From SIG452 sp045631485 (GTDB lineage Bacteria; Bacillota; Clostridia; UMGS1840): 64,000 nucleotides of DNA. Below are positions 26,340 through 36,175 of this stretch, piece after piece (position 1 is the stretch's first letter; every line of letters starts with the position of its first letter). The translations under genes were made by a program, and so were the position numbers. The DNA is taken from positions 124,001 through 188,000 of the forward strand of contig JAZQUU010000039.1 in assembly GCA_045631485.1 (NCBI GenBank), given 5' to 3'. A model generated the notes under the pieces. The model was not told the origin of the DNA. It searched no databases and saw only the letters and a list, made by a program, of their open reading frames with translations.

Positions 26340-27376
26340 ACTTGCTCACCTTCCTTTCGTTTGGTTTCGGCTCGTCTTAACTGACCGCAGGCCGCATTGA
26401 TATCGGTGCCCAATGTCCGTCGGACAGTGGCATTTAAGCCGCCTGCAATCAACATATTCTGAAATTCAAGAATTCTCTTTTTTTCGGAGGGAGACATACT
26501 GCCTCGTGCAGGATTTACGGGAATCAGATTCACGTGGCAAAGCATCCCTTTTAAGTGCCCGATCAGTTCTTTTGCATGCTCGGGCTTATCATTCACATCT
26601 TTAATTAACGTATACTCAAAGGAAACACGTCTTCCTGTTTTACCAAGGTATCGTTTCACGGCACCTAACAGTTCTCCGTACGGATATTTTCTGGAAACAG
26701 GCATCGTTTTATTTCGGATACTGTCATTGGGTGCATGAAGAGAAATTGATAACGTTAAGGGAATATTTTCTTCTGCCAACCGATCAATCCCGGGAACCAA
26801 TCCGCAGGTGGATAAAGAAATATGACGATAACCGATGTTAATCCCGTGCTCATCATTCACGTTCTTTAAAAACCGCAACACATTCTCATAGTTATCCAAA
26901 GGTTCACCAATTCCCATCAGCACAATGTTGGAGATTCGTTTCCCCTCTCTTTTTGCGGTAAATAGTACCTGGTCTAAAATTTCGCCTGCCTCTAAATCAC
27001 GGACCTTTCCGCCAACGGTGGAGGCACAGAAGGTGCATCCCATATTGCATCCAACCTGAGTGGAAATGCAAATACTGTATCCGTGTTTATAATCCATCAG
27101 AACACTTTCAATGGTATTTCCGTCTTCCAATTCATATAAAAATTTAACGGTGCCGTCACGGGAGACTTCTTTTTTCACAACTTTTAAATCGGAAATATAG
27201 AAATCTTCGCTTAATTCTGCTGCCATTTTTTTGGAAATATCCGTCATTTCCTCAAAGGAAGTAACCCCCAGAGAGAGCCACTTGAAAACTTGTTTGGCTC
27301 GGAACTTCTGGCGGTATTTCTGCAAAAAATATTCTTCTAATTCCTGATAAAGTAAATTCTTGATATTTTGTTTCAT
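26336..27376 (-). CDS. rlmN: 23S rRNA/tRNA adenine C2-methyltransferase RlmN
   Basis: Radical-SAM enzyme that methylates C2 of A2503 in 23S rRNA and A37 in some tRNAs. The cluster motif is CNMGCTFC (Cys110, Cys114, Cys117). GEPLDNYENV and SLHAPNDSIR are family blocks. The C-terminal catalytic Cys is in DINAACGQLR. At 346 residues it has the usual length. It starts 27 bp after rnfB. Confidence 0.97.
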   Translation of the reverse strand: MKQNIKNLLYQELEEYFLQKYRQKFRAKQVFKWLSLGVTSFEEMTDISKKMAAELSEDFYISDLKVVKKEVSRDGTVKFLYELEDGNTIESVLMDYKHGYSICISTQVGCNMGCTFCASTVGGKVRDLEAGEILDQVLFTAKREGKRISNIVLMGIGEPLDNYENVLRFLKNVNDEHGINIGYRHISLSTCGLVPGIDRLAEENIPLTLSISLHAPNDSIRNKTMPVSRKYPYGELLGAVKRYLGKTGRRVSFEYTLIKDVNDKPEHAKELIGHLKGMLCHVNLIPVNPARGSMSPSEKKRILEFQNMLIAGGLNATVRRTLGTDINAACGQLRRAETKRKEGEQV

Positions 27377-27403
27377 AGAAGAATGAAAGATTCCTTCCTT
27401 TTT

Positions 27404-28201
27404 TTATAACGTAACTTTCTTAATAATCTTTTTGGGGCATTTTTCCAGACAAATACCACAACCTACACATTTTTCAGGGTCAATGGTTGCAAGGAAATGC
27501 TCCACCTTTACTGCCTCATTGGGACAGTTTCTCTGACACAATGAACAACCGATACATCCGGCTGCACATTCTTGTTTTACCAAAGCGCCTTTGTCTGTAT
27601 TGCGGCATTTTACCACATATTTATCTTTCGGCGAAATAATTGTAATTAACTGTTTGGGACAAGCTTTTACACACTGTCCGCAAGCAGTACATTTATCAAA
27701 ATCCACAACTGCAATTCCGTTTTTGATACTGATGGCACCAAAATTACAAGCTCTCACGCAAGAACCAAGTCCCAAGCACCCGTTACTGCAAGCTTTATAA
27801 CCTCCGCCAATCATACGGGAAGCAGATTCACAATCCAAAATACCTTCGTAATGGAATTTTATCTGTGCCACATCGACACATCCTTCACAACGAACAAATG
27901 CCGCTTTTTTTTCAAAGGTTTCTGTTTCTACTCCTAAAATTTTGGAAATGGCATCTGCGGTGGCTTTTCCGCCAACGGGACACACATTTGCCTTTGCCTC
28001 ACCCGAAAGAATGGCAGCTGCACACTGAGAACAACCTGCATAACCGCATCCTCCGCAATTAGCACCGGGTAATGCTTCTGTAATTAACGGTAATTTTTCA
28101 TCTTGTTTCACATAGAAAAGTTTTGCTGCAATGCCAAGCAAAGCACCAAACACAAGTCCCATAGCCGAAATTGCAATGGTAGCATTTAAAATATTCTGCA
28201 T
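27404..28201 (-). CDS. rnfB: Rnf complex subunit RnfB (Fe-S)
   Basis: Electron-entry subunit of the Rnf complex, probably taking electrons from reduced ferredoxin. One N-terminal membrane helix (about 4-27) precedes a 4Fe-4S domain with GANCGGCGYAGCSQC and Cys74. Further cysteine groups follow: one around 138-152 and three ferredoxin-type CxxCxxCxxxCP sets at about 171-181, 216-226 and 245-255. The 265-residue protein is of the longer clostridial form. It is the last gene of rnfCDGEAB. Confidence 0.95.
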   Translation of the reverse strand: MQNILNATIAISAMGLVFGALLGIAAKLFYVKQDEKLPLITEALPGANCGGCGYAGCSQCAAAILSGEAKANVCPVGGKATADAISKILGVETETFEKKAAFVRCEGCVDVAQIKFHYEGILDCESASRMIGGGYKACSNGCLGLGSCVRACNFGAISIKNGIAVVDFDKCTACGQCVKACPKQLITIISPKDKYVVKCRNTDKGALVKQECAAGCIGCSLCQRNCPNEAVKVEHFLATIDPEKCVGCGICLEKCPKKIIKKVTL

Positions 28202-28218
28202 AATCTATTTCCTTTCGT

Positions 28219-28806
28219 CTATAGTTTCATACCGGCAAAGCCTAAAAACGCCATTGCAATCAACCCTGCGGACACCAAAGCAATGGGCATTCCTTTCATA
28301 AAAGAAGGAATGTTGGAGTTTTCAAGGCGTTCTCTCACACCTGCAAACAACCAGATTGCCAAGGTGAAACTAAGTGCAGCCGCAATCCCGGAAACCACGC
28401 TTTCCAAAAAGCCGTAATCTTTCTGCACATTTAAAATTGCAACACCAAGCACTGCACAGTTTGTGGTAATTAAAGGCAGATAAATCCCCAAAGATGCATA
28501 TAGTGGAGGACTTAATTTCATAATTGCCATTTCCACAATCTGAACCAACGCCGCAATCACTAAAATAAATGCAATTGTCTGCAAATATTCCAACTGGAAC
28601 GGAACAAGAATGTAACTGTTCACAAGCCAGGTCATAGCACTTGCCAACGCCATAACAAAGGTAACTGCCATCCCCATCGCCAGAGCGGTACTTGTTTTTT
28701 TGGATACTCCCAAAAACGGGCAACATCCCAAAAATTTAACCAATACAAAGTTCTCCACCAAAATGGTAGTGATTAAGATAGAAAACAGTTTTGCAAAATC
28801 AACCAT
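28219..28806 (-). CDS. rnfA: Rnf complex membrane subunit RnfA
   Basis: Integral membrane subunit, 195 residues with six hydrophobic helices, homologous to NqrE. VENFVLVKFLGCCPFLG near the N-terminus contains one of the conserved cysteines linked to the intramembrane Fe-S centre shared with RnfE. ITTNCAVLGVAI is the second conserved block. It overlaps the rnfE stop by 8 bp. Confidence 0.95.
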   Translation of the reverse strand: MVDFAKLFSILITTILVENFVLVKFLGCCPFLGVSKKTSTALAMGMAVTFVMALASAMTWLVNSYILVPFQLEYLQTIAFILVIAALVQIVEMAIMKLSPPLYASLGIYLPLITTNCAVLGVAILNVQKDYGFLESVVSGIAAALSFTLAIWLFAGVRERLENSNIPSFMKGMPIALVSAGLIAMAFLGFAGMKL

Positions 28807-29395
28807 GTCTGGTGCCTCCCTTCGTTCTCATAGCCTGAATGACGCCAAGCACAACTCCCAACACAATAAATCCGCCCGGAGGAAGAATCATCATAATTGC
28901 TTTGGGATAATTTGCACCGAATACAGAAATTCCTGCAAAGCTTCCGTTTCCGAGCAGTTCACGGATTGCGGATAAAATCACTAAGGCAACCGTGAAGCCA
29001 AGCCCCATACAAAGTCCGTCAACAGCAGATTTTCCCGGAGTGTTTTTAGAAGCAAAGCTTTCCGCTCTTGCTAAAATAATACAGTTTACCACAATCAAAG
29101 GAATAAACACACCCAAGGATGCGGAAATATCGGGCAAATATGCTTTTAACGCCATTTCCACGGCAGTTACAAAGCCTGCAATAATTACAATATAAGATGC
29201 AATTCTGATTTTATCGGGAATAAATTTTCTCAAAACAGAAATAAAAAAGTTGGAGCAAATCAATACCAAGGTGGCAGATAAGCCCATTCCCAAGCCGTTA
29301 ATCACGGATGTGGAAGTCCCCAAGGTGGGACACATACCAAGAAGGAGTACAAATACAGGATTTTCCTGAAACATTTTCTTAAAAAACGCTTTCAT
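28799..29395 (-). CDS. rnfE: Rnf complex membrane subunit RnfE
   Basis: Integral membrane subunit, 198 residues, homologous to RnfA and NqrD. LGMCPTLGTSTS and IVVNCIILARAESFA are the paired conserved blocks, with cysteines on the two pseudo-symmetric halves. It starts on the last base of the rnfG stop codon and overlaps rnfA by 8 bp, typical of subunits made in fixed ratio. Confidence 0.95.
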   Translation of the reverse strand: MKAFFKKMFQENPVFVLLLGMCPTLGTSTSVINGLGMGLSATLVLICSNFFISVLRKFIPDKIRIASYIVIIAGFVTAVEMALKAYLPDISASLGVFIPLIVVNCIILARAESFASKNTPGKSAVDGLCMGLGFTVALVILSAIRELLGNGSFAGISVFGANYPKAIMMILPPGGFIVLGVVLGVIQAMRTKGGTRHG

Positions 29396-29913
29396 TATTC
29401 TGCTCCCTCCTTTACTTCTTTGGCATATTCGGATGCCTGATTCAACGCTTTGTTCACAGCCTTGGAGGTCACGGTTGCACCGGTTACTGCCTGAATTTCG
29501 GAAAATTCTTTTGCAGGCTGTCCGATAAACTGAGAAACAAAAGGTTCTTCTTTTGCACGGGTTCCAAGACCGGGAGTTTCCGACATGGAAATATATTCCA
29601 CACCGGTAATATGAAGGTCTGTATCGAAGCCGACAATCAGCTCAATATCACCGCCGTATCCTTCGGGAGTAACCACATTGCCAGCATAGCCGACAGTTTT
29701 GCCGTCAACGGTTCCAACATACACATTTTCGTTTGCTTTCGCTAATTCGCATCCCGGTAAAACAGAACTCATAGCTTCTTTTTTTGCTGTTTCGGTTAAC
29801 TCTGCAATGACAGGTGCGGTCACATAATTTAAAGCGGATAATCCCAATGCAACCACAAGACAAATCAAAAAGAGCTTCAGTGCCAATACGAGGATATTAT
29901 CTTTTTTTGTCAT
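29395..29913 (-). CDS. rnfG: Rnf complex FMN-binding subunit RnfG
   Basis: Subunit with one N-terminal membrane helix (about 9-30) and an extracytoplasmic FMN-binding domain. FMN is attached to a Thr in the motif AVTGATVTSKAV (about residues 142-153). The SMSETPGLGTRAKEE block is typical. The length is 172 residues and an AGGAGG-like site precedes the ATG. Confidence 0.95.
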   Translation of the reverse strand: MTKKDNILVLALKLFLICLVVALGLSALNYVTAPVIAELTETAKKEAMSSVLPGCELAKANENVYVGTVDGKTVGYAGNVVTPEGYGGDIELIVGFDTDLHITGVEYISMSETPGLGTRAKEEPFVSQFIGQPAKEFSEIQAVTGATVTSKAVNKALNQASEYAKEVKEGAE

Positions 29914-29928
29914 ATCTGATAGTCCTCC

Positions 29929-30879
29929 TTATGCACCGTATTTTTTGGGAAGAATCAGTTTATCAATCTGAGGTGCCAAAATATTCACAAATAAAATAGA
30001 ATAGCACACCCCTTCAGGATAACCGCCTTTTACACGAATGAAGATGGTAAGAGCACCTGCTAAGATGCCGGCAACCACATTCCCAAGTCTTGTGGTGGGT
30101 GATGTGGTGTAATCCGTAATCATAAAGATACTGCCCAAAAGCACACCGCCTGTTAACACAGACATTAAGGGGTCTCCGCTCATCAGTCCCTGATAGCCGA
30201 AGAACCAACCTAATAATGCTACGGTTGCCACATAAGAAAAAGTGGCGTAGGGCTGAATAATTTTCCTTACCCAAAGATAAATAAATCCGAGGAGTAAAGC
30301 AAAAGCGCAAACCTCACCCATACAACCGCCCATATTACCAAAAAACATATCCAGGTAACCAAGGCTGACCGTTTCCCCTGCTTTTAACAATTTCAAGGGA
30401 GTGGCACCCGTTACTGCATCCACGGAACCGACCTGATAATAAAAGGGTTTCGCCCAGGTGGTCATGGGAAGCGAATAGGAAGCCAATAAAAAGGCACGGC
30501 CTGCCAGAGCGGGATTCATAAAGTTATTTCCCAATCCGCCAAACAAACATTTTGCCACAATAATTGCAAAAAACGAACCAACCACGGGAATATACCAAGC
30601 CACGCCAACCGGCAGGGTCAACGCCAGAAGAACTCCTGTAATAGCGGCACTTCCGTCAAAAATTGTGGTTTGTTTTTTCATCATCATACACCACAGATGT
30701 TCAAACAACATCGCAGAACAAGCAGAAATGGCAATCAGAATCAAAGCTCTGAAACCAAAAATCCAAGTTGCTGCTGCCACGGCAGGAATCAATGCAATGA
30801 GCACATTGCACATAATTTTTCCGATACCGAAATCTGTCTGAACGTGCGGTGAAGTGGAGACAATCAATTTTTCATTCAT
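29929..30879 (-). CDS. rnfD: Rnf complex membrane subunit RnfD
   Basis: Integral membrane subunit homologous to NqrB, with about nine to ten hydrophobic helices. VTGATPLKLL (about residues 155-164) is the covalent flavin-attachment motif. The GLGNNFMNPALAGRAFL and ITDYTTSPTT blocks are conserved. I use the ATG at 30879 (MNEKLIVSTSPH), since GGTGAAAG lies upstream and this matches usual RnfD starts; the frame is open seven codons further. Length is 316. Confidence 0.95.
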   Translation of the reverse strand: MNEKLIVSTSPHVQTDFGIGKIMCNVLIALIPAVAAATWIFGFRALILIAISACSAMLFEHLWCMMMKKQTTIFDGSAAITGVLLALTLPVGVAWYIPVVGSFFAIIVAKCLFGGLGNNFMNPALAGRAFLLASYSLPMTTWAKPFYYQVGSVDAVTGATPLKLLKAGETVSLGYLDMFFGNMGGCMGEVCAFALLLGFIYLWVRKIIQPYATFSYVATVALLGWFFGYQGLMSGDPLMSVLTGGVLLGSIFMITDYTTSPTTRLGNVVAGILAGALTIFIRVKGGYPEGVCYSILFVNILAPQIDKLILPKKYGA

Positions 30880-30941
30880 AATTCTTTCACCAAATGCCAA
30901 AAGGCACGTTTTTTACCTTTCTGTACTGTCATTACAAAAGT

Positions 30942-32243
30942 CTATTTTTTCGGAAGATGGGCTTTCGCAATTTTAATAGTTTGCACCAGATGTCTTCTGG
31001 AAGGACAAATATAACTGCAGGTTCCGCATTCCATACAATCTTTTAAACCATATCTTACTGCCTGATCCAAATTGTTGATTTCTGCATTTGCCATAATCAT
31101 AAAAGGCATCAGACGCATCGGACAATGTTGGACACATCTTCCGCAACGAAGACAATCTTTCGGTTCATAATGATGATATTCTTTATCGGTAAAGAACAGA
31201 AGACCTGAAGTTCCTTTGATAACGGGCGCATCCAAGGTGTACTGAGCAATCCCCATCATAGGACCGCCTGCCAGCACTTTTTTGATACCGTCTGTAATTT
31301 GGGTAAATTCAGCCAGATAAGATAAGGGAGTACCGATTCTGACAAGAAGATTAGCGGGATTTTTGCATCCGCTTCCCGACACGGTAACTACTCGTTGGGT
31401 AAGAGGCATCCCTGTGCGAATAGCGGTGGAAATTGCTGCGGCAGATGCCACATTTTGCACCACAACGCCTGCATCAATGGGTAACTGACCTGATTTTACT
31501 TCCCGTTTTAAAACGGAATCAATCAACTGTTTTTCACTACCCTGGGGATATTTTGTTTTCACAAGAACCGCTTCAATATACGGCTCTCTCATACATTTTT
31601 CTTTCAACAAACGGAAGGCGTCTTTTTTGTTGTCTTCAATGGCAATATATCCGCGACGCACATCCAGAATTTTCATCATAATTTTTAAGCCATCGATAAT
31701 TGTGTCGGAGTGTTCCAACATCATACGATGGTCGGCTGTTAAAAACGGTTCACATTCTGCACCGTTTAAAATCACGCAATCTGCTTTTTTCCCTTCGGGA
31801 GGAGAAAGCTTGATGTGAGTGGGAAATGTTGCACCGCCCATTCCCACAATCCCTGCCTCTTTGATTGCGGCAAGTAACTCCGATGCCGTCATTTTATCGG
31901 GATTTTTGGGAACAATCATTTCTGAAACGGTATCCAAACCGTCATTTTCTATTACCACACACAGACATTTTCCAAGTCCGGTATGAGCACGCTCTTCAAT
32001 AGCGATAACTTTCCCGGAAACAGATGCGTGAACGGGAACAGATACAAACCCCTGAGGTTCTCCGATTTTCTGCCCGATTTTCACCTCATCGCCAATCTGA
32101 ACAACGGGTGCACAAGGTGCACCGATATGCTGCGACATGGGAATGATCACAACGTCGGGAGCCGCTAAAGAAACAATCTCTTTTTCTGCGGTGAATTCTT
32201 TATAGTCATGAGGATGAAATCCTCCTCGAAATGTTCGTGCCAC
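30942..32243 (-). CDS. rnfC: Rnf complex Fe-S/NADH subunit RnfC
   Basis: Peripheral subunit carrying NAD(H), FMN and Fe-S centres, related to NuoF. GMGGATFPTHIK and ILNGAECEPFLTADHR (about 135-170) form the nucleotide/flavin part. Two ferredoxin-type motifs lie near the C-terminus: CLRCGRCVQHCP (364-375) and CMECGTCSYICP (403-414). Length is 433. The start is GTG with a perfect AGGAGG upstream. It is the first gene of the rnf operon. Confidence 0.95.
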   Translation of the reverse strand: MARTFRGGFHPHDYKEFTAEKEIVSLAAPDVVIIPMSQHIGAPCAPVVQIGDEVKIGQKIGEPQGFVSVPVHASVSGKVIAIEERAHTGLGKCLCVVIENDGLDTVSEMIVPKNPDKMTASELLAAIKEAGIVGMGGATFPTHIKLSPPEGKKADCVILNGAECEPFLTADHRMMLEHSDTIIDGLKIMMKILDVRRGYIAIEDNKKDAFRLLKEKCMREPYIEAVLVKTKYPQGSEKQLIDSVLKREVKSGQLPIDAGVVVQNVASAAAISTAIRTGMPLTQRVVTVSGSGCKNPANLLVRIGTPLSYLAEFTQITDGIKKVLAGGPMMGIAQYTLDAPVIKGTSGLLFFTDKEYHHYEPKDCLRCGRCVQHCPMRLMPFMIMANAEINNLDQAVRYGLKDCMECGTCSYICPSRRHLVQTIKIAKAHLPKK

Positions 32244-32279
32244 GATGTCTTATCCTCCTTTGTTTTGGCTATCATCTGA

Positions 32280-34058
32280 TTAGGCTGCCAAATCCTCTTT
32301 GGTTATTTCTGTCGATTGTTCCGGGGAAACATCAATATTTTCGGGAGTTGGAACAGGTGCTTCCGAGGGTTGTGCGTTTTCTTCGGGAGAAGCGGTTTCA
32401 ACAGGAGTTTCTGTTTCTTCCGGTGTTTGTTCCTGCGGAACAGAGGGCTCCGGAGAAACTTCTCCCTCAGTGGGTTCAATCCCCTCTGCTTCAGGGGTTT
32501 CTTCAACCGGAATTTCGGTGGGAATACCGGTTTTCACCAAACCTAAATCTGAAGTCTGAATAATTTTAACCAACGGAACATAATTGGAAACGCCTAAATT
32601 ATCGGTACGGATCACGGCTCCGTTTTCGTCTTTTACAATGCGATATGCACGAGCTTTTACTCCATCGTAACCGGACTGAGTAACCACTTGTTCACCCGGA
32701 GCAACACTTTCGTTATATTCATACTTGATACCGCGGGCAGTAGAACCTAAATGCTCCGTGGTAATTTCCACGGTATTGTTATTTTCTTTCGTTCCCCAAA
32801 TTTCAACCGTCATAACGCCATTAGATGCAAATGCTTTGATTTTTACGGGGTTTTGCAAACTGTTCTGAAATTTAAAGTCAATAGAACCATACACAACGGT
32901 AGCATCGATACCTGGTTTTGCATAGTTCACCACGAAATTATGGTTTCTGCGTTCCACAATTTTTAAATCACTATACAACACCGCAGGATAAATGGTGGAA
33001 GAAACCTGACAAATTCCGCCGCCGGTTCCGTCTACCACTTTGTCTGCCAGGAAAATTTTTGCATCACGGAATCCGTTTTCGTAGGAACGTTTTCCCACAA
33101 CCTGATTAAACGAGAAAATATCACCGTGATTTAAAACGGTACCGTTTACCTTTTGTGCAGCCAATTTTACATTGGCGGTACGGTCAACTTCCCGTTCTTT
33201 ATAGTTCGTGGAATAGGTAGCTAACCGATGAGGAAAAATATCATCGGATAAATCATCGGTATATACAGAAGGCTTCAACACGGTAACGGGAACAAAAAAT
33301 TTTGGTTCTCCACTTGCAAGTTTTTCTTGCAAAACCGCCTCATCCACTAACAGACCAACCTGATGAGGAACAACCACTTTTCTGCCGTCTTGCTCATCAA
33401 TGCGGGCGTCTGCTACGGGAGTGTTGATTTGTTCTGTAATTTCAGAAGCAGTAACGGGAACAAATCCGCTCTTTACCAACGTATACTCTGATTTCACATT
33501 CGGATAGTCTGCATTGATTTGCTCAAACAAATCACGGAGTGCATAGCTTTCAACATCGGGGCGGATTACAATTTCTGCCTTGTCTTCATTGATTGTGTAA
33601 TCAAAACGCTGTTCCGTTAAACCTTCCTGCTCTAAAAGTGTTTCCGTTACAACAGAAAACATCTCAAAATCCGGATGAATAACAATGGGCGCATACCAAT
33701 TCTGCCAACGACATAAGAAAGCATCCAGGAAATTATGTTTCCCCAGTTTCATAATCTCTGCAATGGTTCTTTCTCTTTCAATTGTGAATCCTGCAGAGTT
33801 CATATCCAAAGTAATGGTTTTATCCGAAACCTTGATGGAAGTTTCCTTGGGAGATGCTATCATTTCATCCAAATATGCAGAAACTTCGGCTTCGCTCTTT
33901 CCGCTCAAATTTTCTCCGTGTAAGTTCACTCCGGCGGTAACGGTATCAAAAAAATACGCATCACATACCGGCGGAAGCACAACACAAAGTGCCACGGCAA
34001 CAATTGCCGCAGAAATCCCTGCAATGATGATATTCTTTTTGGTAAAAAACTTTTTCAT
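32280..34058 (-). CDS. VanW-family protein with peptidoglycan-binding-4-like repeats and acidic tail
   Basis: Exported protein of about 592 residues anchored by an N-terminal membrane helix (about 10-32). Two repeats resembling the putative peptidoglycan-binding domain of YoaR-like proteins (about 40-255) are followed by the VanW domain (about 285-420), with the LNHGDIFSFNQVVG and GGGICQVSSTIYPAVL blocks. A short beta-rich G5-like segment follows. The last 90 or so residues are a Pro/Glu/Thr-rich disordered tail, which places unanchored acidic sequence outside the cell. The ATG at 34058 follows a TTG and is 8 bases after GAGGG. The molecular role of VanW is not established. Confidence 0.85.
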   Translation of the reverse strand: MKKFFTKKNIIIAGISAAIVAVALCVVLPPVCDAYFFDTVTAGVNLHGENLSGKSEAEVSAYLDEMIASPKETSIKVSDKTITLDMNSAGFTIERERTIAEIMKLGKHNFLDAFLCRWQNWYAPIVIHPDFEMFSVVTETLLEQEGLTEQRFDYTINEDKAEIVIRPDVESYALRDLFEQINADYPNVKSEYTLVKSGFVPVTASEITEQINTPVADARIDEQDGRKVVVPHQVGLLVDEAVLQEKLASGEPKFFVPVTVLKPSVYTDDLSDDIFPHRLATYSTNYKEREVDRTANVKLAAQKVNGTVLNHGDIFSFNQVVGKRSYENGFRDAKIFLADKVVDGTGGGICQVSSTIYPAVLYSDLKIVERRNHNFVVNYAKPGIDATVVYGSIDFKFQNSLQNPVKIKAFASNGVMTVEIWGTKENNNTVEITTEHLGSTARGIKYEYNESVAPGEQVVTQSGYDGVKARAYRIVKDENGAVIRTDNLGVSNYVPLVKIIQTSDLGLVKTGIPTEIPVEETPEAEGIEPTEGEVSPEPSVPQEQTPEETETPVETASPEENAQPSEAPVPTPENIDVSPEQSTEITKEDLAA

Positions 34059-34102
34059 CAAGATATCCCTCGAATTTATCTCATTTTAAAAATTTGTAAT
34101 AA

Positions 34103-35326
34103 CTATTCACAGAAATAGTAGCTTTTCTGCTCGGGACTTAATTCGTCAAGACCCGCTCCCAAAGATTGTAATTTAATCTTTGCAATCTTACGATTGATTT
34201 CTTCGGGCAGATAATGCATACCGGGCATCAGTTCATCTTTATGCTCTTTTAAGTAGCGTAATGCTAACGCCTGCACAGAAAAACTCATATCCATAATTTC
34301 GGCAGGATGTCCGTCTCCTGCTGCTAAGTTTACCAATCTGCCTTCCGCAAGCAAATGAATTTCATTGCCGTTTGTTAAGGTATAAGTTTCGATATTCTGA
34401 CGGGTTTCTTCGTGAGAAACACTTAACGATAATAAATCGGTTTTATTGATTTCCACATCAAAGTGACCTGCATTTGCCAATACGGCACCGTTTTTCATCA
34501 CTTTAAAATGTTCTTTTGTGATAACATCCTTACAACCGGTTAAGGTCACGAAAATGTCGCCCAATTTAGCGGCATCATCCATTTTCATCACGGTGTGACC
34601 ATCCATTACCGCTTCAATTGCTTTGATTTCATCAATTTCGGTAATGATTACTTTCGCACCCAATCCTTTGGCACGAAGTGCAGCACCTCGTCCGCACCAG
34701 CCGTAGCCTGCGATAACAACGGTTTTACCTGCCACTACCAGGTTGGTAGTACGGTTGATGCCATCCCAAACAGACTGACCGGTACCGTAACGGTTATCAA
34801 ATAAGAATTTCATCATGGCATCATTTGCCGCAATGATGGGATATTTAATTTCGCCTTTTTGCGCCAAATTTTTTAAGCGGTTTACTCCTGTGGTGGTTTC
34901 TTCGGTGCCACCAATGAGTTTCTCTGCAAGATGAGGCATTTTATGATGAATAATATCGGTTAAATCGCCGCCGTCATCCAAAATCAAATCAGGACCGTCG
35001 GATAAAGATTCTTCCAGATGGCGTTCGTATTCTTCCATGGAAACGCCGTGTTTTGCACACACACGGATGCCGTCTGCACGAAGCGCTTCACACACATCAT
35101 CCTGAGTGGATAAGGGATTGCAACCGGTTGCGGTAACAATGGCACCTGCATTTTTTAACATTTTTACAAAGCAGGCAGTTTTTGCTTCCAGGTGAATACA
35201 AACCGTGATTTTTAATCCTGCAAATACCTGATTTTTTACAAAATCTTTTTCAATTTCGGTTAATACGGGCATAAAACGTTTTGCCCACGCAATTTTTTTC
35301 TGACCGCTTAAAACTAAATCATTCAT
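34103..35326 (-). CDS. ahcY: Adenosylhomocysteinase
   Basis: NAD-dependent hydrolysis of S-adenosylhomocysteine to adenosine and homocysteine. The 407-residue protein has VCIHLEAKTACF (substrate domain), DDGGDL, the NAD-binding GYGWCGRGAALRAKG (about 200-215) and NAGHFDVEI. It lacks the insert seen in some bacterial and eukaryotic enzymes. The next gene, a purine nucleoside phosphorylase, could process the adenosine or inosine released, so the pair may serve methyl-cycle by-product salvage. Confidence 0.94.
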   Translation of the reverse strand: MNDLVLSGQKKIAWAKRFMPVLTEIEKDFVKNQVFAGLKITVCIHLEAKTACFVKMLKNAGAIVTATGCNPLSTQDDVCEALRADGIRVCAKHGVSMEEYERHLEESLSDGPDLILDDGGDLTDIIHHKMPHLAEKLIGGTEETTTGVNRLKNLAQKGEIKYPIIAANDAMMKFLFDNRYGTGQSVWDGINRTTNLVVAGKTVVIAGYGWCGRGAALRAKGLGAKVIITEIDEIKAIEAVMDGHTVMKMDDAAKLGDIFVTLTGCKDVITKEHFKVMKNGAVLANAGHFDVEINKTDLLSLSVSHEETRQNIETYTLTNGNEIHLLAEGRLVNLAAGDGHPAEIMDMSFSVQALALRYLKEHKDELMPGMHYLPEEINRKIAKIKLQSLGAGLDELSPEQKSYYFCE

Positions 35327-35351
35327 AATTTTTTCCCTTTATTATTCAATG

Positions 35352-36161
35352 TTATATCAGGTGCATCAATTCCGATAACACCTTCCAAAAAGTTTCGGTG
35401 GCACGTCTTCCCTCTTCCATAACCTCTTCGTGAGAAAGAGGCGCTTTGGAAATTCCTGCCGCCAGATTGGAAATTAAAGAAATTCCAAGCACATTCATTC
35501 CGCAGTGATTTGCCACAATTACTTCCGGCACGGTGGACATTCCCACCATATCGGCACCTAGGATGCCAAGAGCACGGATTTCTGCAGGAGTTTCAAACTG
35601 AGGACCGCCCATCATAGCATAAACACCTGTTTTATACGGAAGTTCCAACTTTTCGAATGCAGTTTTACATAATTCTCTTAATTTCAAAGAATATGCACAA
35701 GACATATCGTGGAACCGAGGGCCGAAAGCATCATCATTGGGACCAAACAAAGGGCTTTGCAACCCTAATTTGATATGGTCGGAAATCACAACCAAATCTC
35801 CTGCACGAAAATCGGGATTGATTCCGCCGGTTGCATTGGTGAGAATCAGATTGGAAACACCAAGGAGCTTCAACACTCGTACATAGAAAGTGGCTTCGCT
35901 CATAGTATAACCTTCGTAAAAATGGAATCTGCCCGACATAAAAATCACGTTTTTTCCGTTCATTTTAGCAAAGACCATTTCTCCACGATGTCCCGGTACC
36001 GTGGAAACGGGAAAACCGGGAATTTCTTTGTATGATATTGTCTGTTTATTAGGCAATTTGTCGATTAAATTGCCGTAACCGGAGCCTAATACCACGCAGG
36101 TATCGTAGGCTCCGCTTATTTTTTCCTGTAAGAAAGCTGCTGCTTTCTGATAATTGGTCAT
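35352..36161 (-). CDS. punA: Purine nucleoside phosphorylase (PNP/MTAP family)
   Basis: Phosphorolysis of purine nucleosides. It is a 269-residue trimeric-class PNP. LGSGYGNLIDKL (phosphate site, about 25-36), PGHRGEMVF, FHFYEGYTM, TNATGGINPDF and MVGMSTVPEVIVA are the family blocks in order. It lies between purL and ahcY, so purine synthesis and salvage genes are grouped. Specificity for guanosine/inosine versus adenosine is inferred from class only. Confidence 0.93.
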   Translation of the reverse strand: MTNYQKAAAFLQEKISGAYDTCVVLGSGYGNLIDKLPNKQTISYKEIPGFPVSTVPGHRGEMVFAKMNGKNVIFMSGRFHFYEGYTMSEATFYVRVLKLLGVSNLILTNATGGINPDFRAGDLVVISDHIKLGLQSPLFGPNDDAFGPRFHDMSCAYSLKLRELCKTAFEKLELPYKTGVYAMMGGPQFETPAEIRALGILGADMVGMSTVPEVIVANHCGMNVLGISLISNLAAGISKAPLSHEEVMEEGRRATETFWKVLSELMHLI

Positions 36162-36175
36162 CTTAGTTTCCTCTT

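Noticed and set aside
30890..30920. Small TGCC/GGCA hairpin with T tract between rnfC and rnfD
   Set aside because: T tract follows on the plus strand, opposite to transcription, and the stem is only 4-5 bp.
32299..32563. Plus-strand Gly/Ser-rich open frames opposite the VanW tail
   Set aside because: Complement of a Pro/Glu/Thr-rich coding tail; low complexity and without start signals.
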